Source: Paramoeba atlantica (taxonomy: Eukaryota > Discosea). Taken from it: DNA of 64,000 nucleotides. A program made the translations under genes and the position numbers. The notes under the pieces were generated by a model. It was given only the letters and a program-made list of their open reading frames with translations. It did no database searches and was not told the origin of the DNA. Of the stretch, positions 62,041-64,000 are shown in pieces (position 1 is the first letter of the stretch; each line of letters opens with the position of its first letter). The stretch lies in NCBI GenBank assembly GCA_977017575.1, contig CDRNVI010000056.1:186001-250000 (forward strand). Direction: 5' to 3'.

Positions 62041-63430
62041 AATTTGCGTATTCACGTATAGTTTTCACGGGATTTTCAACGTTTTTCTCATCTCTATCGA
62101 GAAAAGGCTTTCGAGTCTCCCTGAAACCGCGCGAAACCGCGCTGAAGCCTCACCCGCAGCCCAAGTGAAAACGCATATTTTAAAAAAAATTATAAAAAAC
62201 GCAATTTTTCCAAGTTGAAATTTCATGCGCCAAGTCTAGGATGGATCTAACGAGTGACCTAGCGGGGACTGGTTGAAGGACAAATGTAATGCGGTTTGCA
62301 CGGTACAGGGAAAGAGCATTTTGGGAAGAACTTGTGAGCTATAGGATGCCCTCTTTTTCTATTTCTACAAGAAAGCTACAACTCTCTTCACTTTTTACCA
62401 CGCGTAATCTAGGCGTATCCACACCACTTGCCGCACAACGTGCCACACCCCTCATCATACCACCTGATATCGCATGGCCCCTCTCAGCCTCTACACCTCC
62501 AGCTCTCTTCTGACCCAAGAAATTTCTCCGGATCCACCGACCGATCTGTCTACCGCGTGCCTTCCTGGGCATGAAACACTGATAAACATCATATAGTTTT
62601 TATAGTACTATAGTAGTACTATATACATAGTAGTGTTTATAGTACTATAAACAAGGTTTATAGTACTATAAATTTTCTTTAAACACTATAAACTATCTAT
62701 AAATAGTTTTAGTGACCTCTGTAAATTTTCACATAGGTAGTCTAGTGGTAAGTCGCCTTTTCGGAGCGCGGAGCTTCTTCCACTCTTTGTCAAGATTTGA
62801 ATTTAACATCACTGAAATTGTCTACGTTTATCGAATTCTGGGCGCACGAAAGCGTCAAAGAAGCAGACGGTTCAGAAGATTCGATCGGTAAGACTCGATC
62901 AGAAGATTGGTCGTCTGATTTACATTCAGTGCATTTCAGAGAGGGGGAAGTACGAACTCGATATTCAGGGGCTTTCATTGACGTTGACTTTTCATTCTGT
63001 GTTGTGGAATGACTTGGGGACGTTTCTATCCATGAATATTCCTTGGCGGGTCGTTTGATGTAAGTATGGGCTACTCGCAAAATGCTTGCGCGATGTTTCA
63101 CTCATACTACAGAATGCGCTTTTCCGAAGAGTGATGTAATCCCCACGCGCTAAGCAATTCATTTTATGCTCCCTTGAAGATTCGATCATTCACTTGAATT
63201 GCCTTGTGCACCCTCCTGGTATGGTGCCGGGATCACAGTTTTCGTGTAGCTCATCAGGTACGATGACAAATGTAATCATCAGTGACAATGGCTTTCGAGG
63301 GAGGGTGTGTTTGGGCGTGTCAGGGTGGCTGGGTGGGGTGAGGGGTGGCTGCGCGGGAGCGAATGGCCTAGTTGCGGGGTTCGCTGGACAGAAAATCTAC
63401 GCACTCATGGCCAAAAAAGGCCTTTGCCCA
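62041..63430. other. gap; weak frames and a tRNA-like A box
   Basis: TAGTACTATA blocks alternate at 62600-62680. TAGTCTAGTGG at 62738-62748 fits a Pol III A box and GATTTGAATTTA at 62794 loosely fits a B box, but stems do not form. Minus frames at 62339-62572 and 62790-63101 have no domain. Confidence 0.35.
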
Positions 63431-63439
63431 CCAAAAAAG

Positions 63440-63515
63440 CATACCCCCCCAGTAACAAGGATTTGGACTTTTTAGTCCAAAATCGATTCTATTACTGGAG
63501 GGGGGGTATACGGTA
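63440..63515. mobile_element. short foldback MITE
   Basis: ATACCCCCCCAGTAACAAGG with the inverse CTATTACTGGAGGGGGGGTA encloses TTTGGACTTTTTAGTCCAAA. It is a shortened relative of the element at 48371-48702. Confidence 0.6.
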
Positions 63516-63706
63516 GCAAAGTAAAAAAACGGGGTGGGTAAGAGGAGTGAATAGCAAATAAGAACAAGAGTATGTTATACTATTTCTTCGTATCACTAAA
63601 AAGATGTGTGCGTAAAAATGAGGAGTATAGAAAACATAAGTTTAGAACACTTTTTTTTTATAGAATCTTTGAAGAAAACAATGGCTTGAGACGCGATCTC
63701 ACTTAC

Positions 63707-64000
63707 ATGATTCTCATAACACAAACGTGTGATGATCAGTCACCACACATGAAACGTAGGAAACAGCACCGAGACGTCTCAAGTAGCGCGGAAGTCTGTA
63801 ATCCATCTAGCCGCCCTGGCAAAATACGTGGAGCTCTTTTACCGCAAGAATATGAACTGCAAAGGCTTATTTCCGATGTAATGTCTCCAGACCCATCCTG
63901 GAAGACATCCACAGCTGCATGCGATTGGGCAGGAGTGACGTGCAACGAACAAGGAGAAGTGACGGAAATTGATTGGAGTTACAGCTCGGTACTTCGTGCA
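63707..64000 (+). CDS. LRR protein, 5' part (cut by window edge)
   Basis: It is open from the ATG at 63707 to the edge (98 codons). A second in-frame Met is at 63749 (MKRRKQHRD). The cap follows: LLPQEYELQRLI, SW and CDWAGVTC, then EVTEIDWSYSS leading into the first LRR. Basic linker and cap are closest to the subfamily 3 gene at 55045, but no hydrophobic segment precedes it. Confidence 0.8.
   Translation, partial: MILITQTCDDQSPHMKRRKQHRDVSSSAEVCNPSSRPGKIRGALLPQEYELQRLISDVMSPDPSWKTSTAACDWAGVTCNEQGEVTEIDWSYSSVLRA

Noticed and set aside
62731-62805. tRNA gene around TAGTCTAGTGG
   Set aside because: The A box is good but the D, anticodon and acceptor stems do not form; at most a tRNA-derived relic.
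1-64000. Prokaryotic origin suggested by HslV and IS30
   Set aside because: SL RNA genes, Tc1/Merlin elements, a YR retroelement and plant-type LRR caps together point to a eukaryotic nuclear genome.

Overview
The window looks like nuclear DNA of a eukaryote, most likely a euglenozoan (diplonemid or kinetoplastid relative). Four places carry a spliced-leader (SL) core, ACAGTTTCTGTACCTTGTTG or a close variant. Two of them are followed by a GT donor and a foldable intron, as in SL RNA genes. Two further points agree: a tyrosine-recombinase retroelement has the gag - recombinase - RT/RNase H order of trypanosomatid VIPER/TATE elements, and there is a bacterial-type HslV peptidase gene, a mitochondrial protease component in kinetoplastids. 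The genus cannot be named from the sequence alone.

The host coding content is mainly a dispersed family of leucine-rich-repeat (LRR) genes, all on the + strand. Each has a plant-type N-terminal cap (SW...C-x-W-x-G-V-x-C) followed by 23-24-residue repeats of the type LPxxLxxLxLxxNxFxGxxDL. Intact or nearly intact members lie at 7370, 10931, 13485, 33616, 41494, 44285, 53465, 55045 and 59474. Members cut by a window edge lie at 1 and 63707. Broken members lie at 29455, 36053 and 39755. Three subfamilies can be told apart by their N-termini. The other host genes are the GC-rich hslV (37771-39351), a gene with repeated Cys/His motifs that carries an SL relic at its 5' end (45872), a coiled-coil gene (49042) and a few unrecognised frames.

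Layout: 1-0.8 kb LRR gene (edge); 1-6.4 kb YR retroelement and a 127-bp tandem array; 6.6 kb foldback element; 7-14 kb LRR genes among Tc1 and MITE debris; 16-26 kb decayed transposons (Merlin, IS30-like, Tc1) and retroelement fossils; 26.3-27.5 kb unknown protein; 27.5-29.4 kb MITEs; 29.4-31.5 kb LRR gene broken by two tandem SL RNA repeat units; 33.6-36.6 kb two LRR genes; 37.7-39.4 kb hslV; 39.7-45.1 kb three LRR genes and Tc1 pieces; 45.8-50.7 kb Cys/His gene, coiled-coil gene and transposase; 52.3 kb second copy of the foldback element; 53.4-60.3 kb three LRR genes and a decayed Tc1 element; 60.7-64 kb a broken frame, repeats and a partial LRR gene.

The most interesting signals are: (i) an SL RNA tandem repeat that sits inside an LRR gene and begins exactly at an SL 5' end, with compensatory changes between its two RNA folds; (ii) an SL-exon relic just upstream of an open reading frame, which suggests an mRNA copied back into DNA; (iii) two copies of a structured foldback sequence whose 36-bp arms have changed in concert; (iv) IS30-type transposase genes, normally prokaryotic, in a eukaryotic setting.
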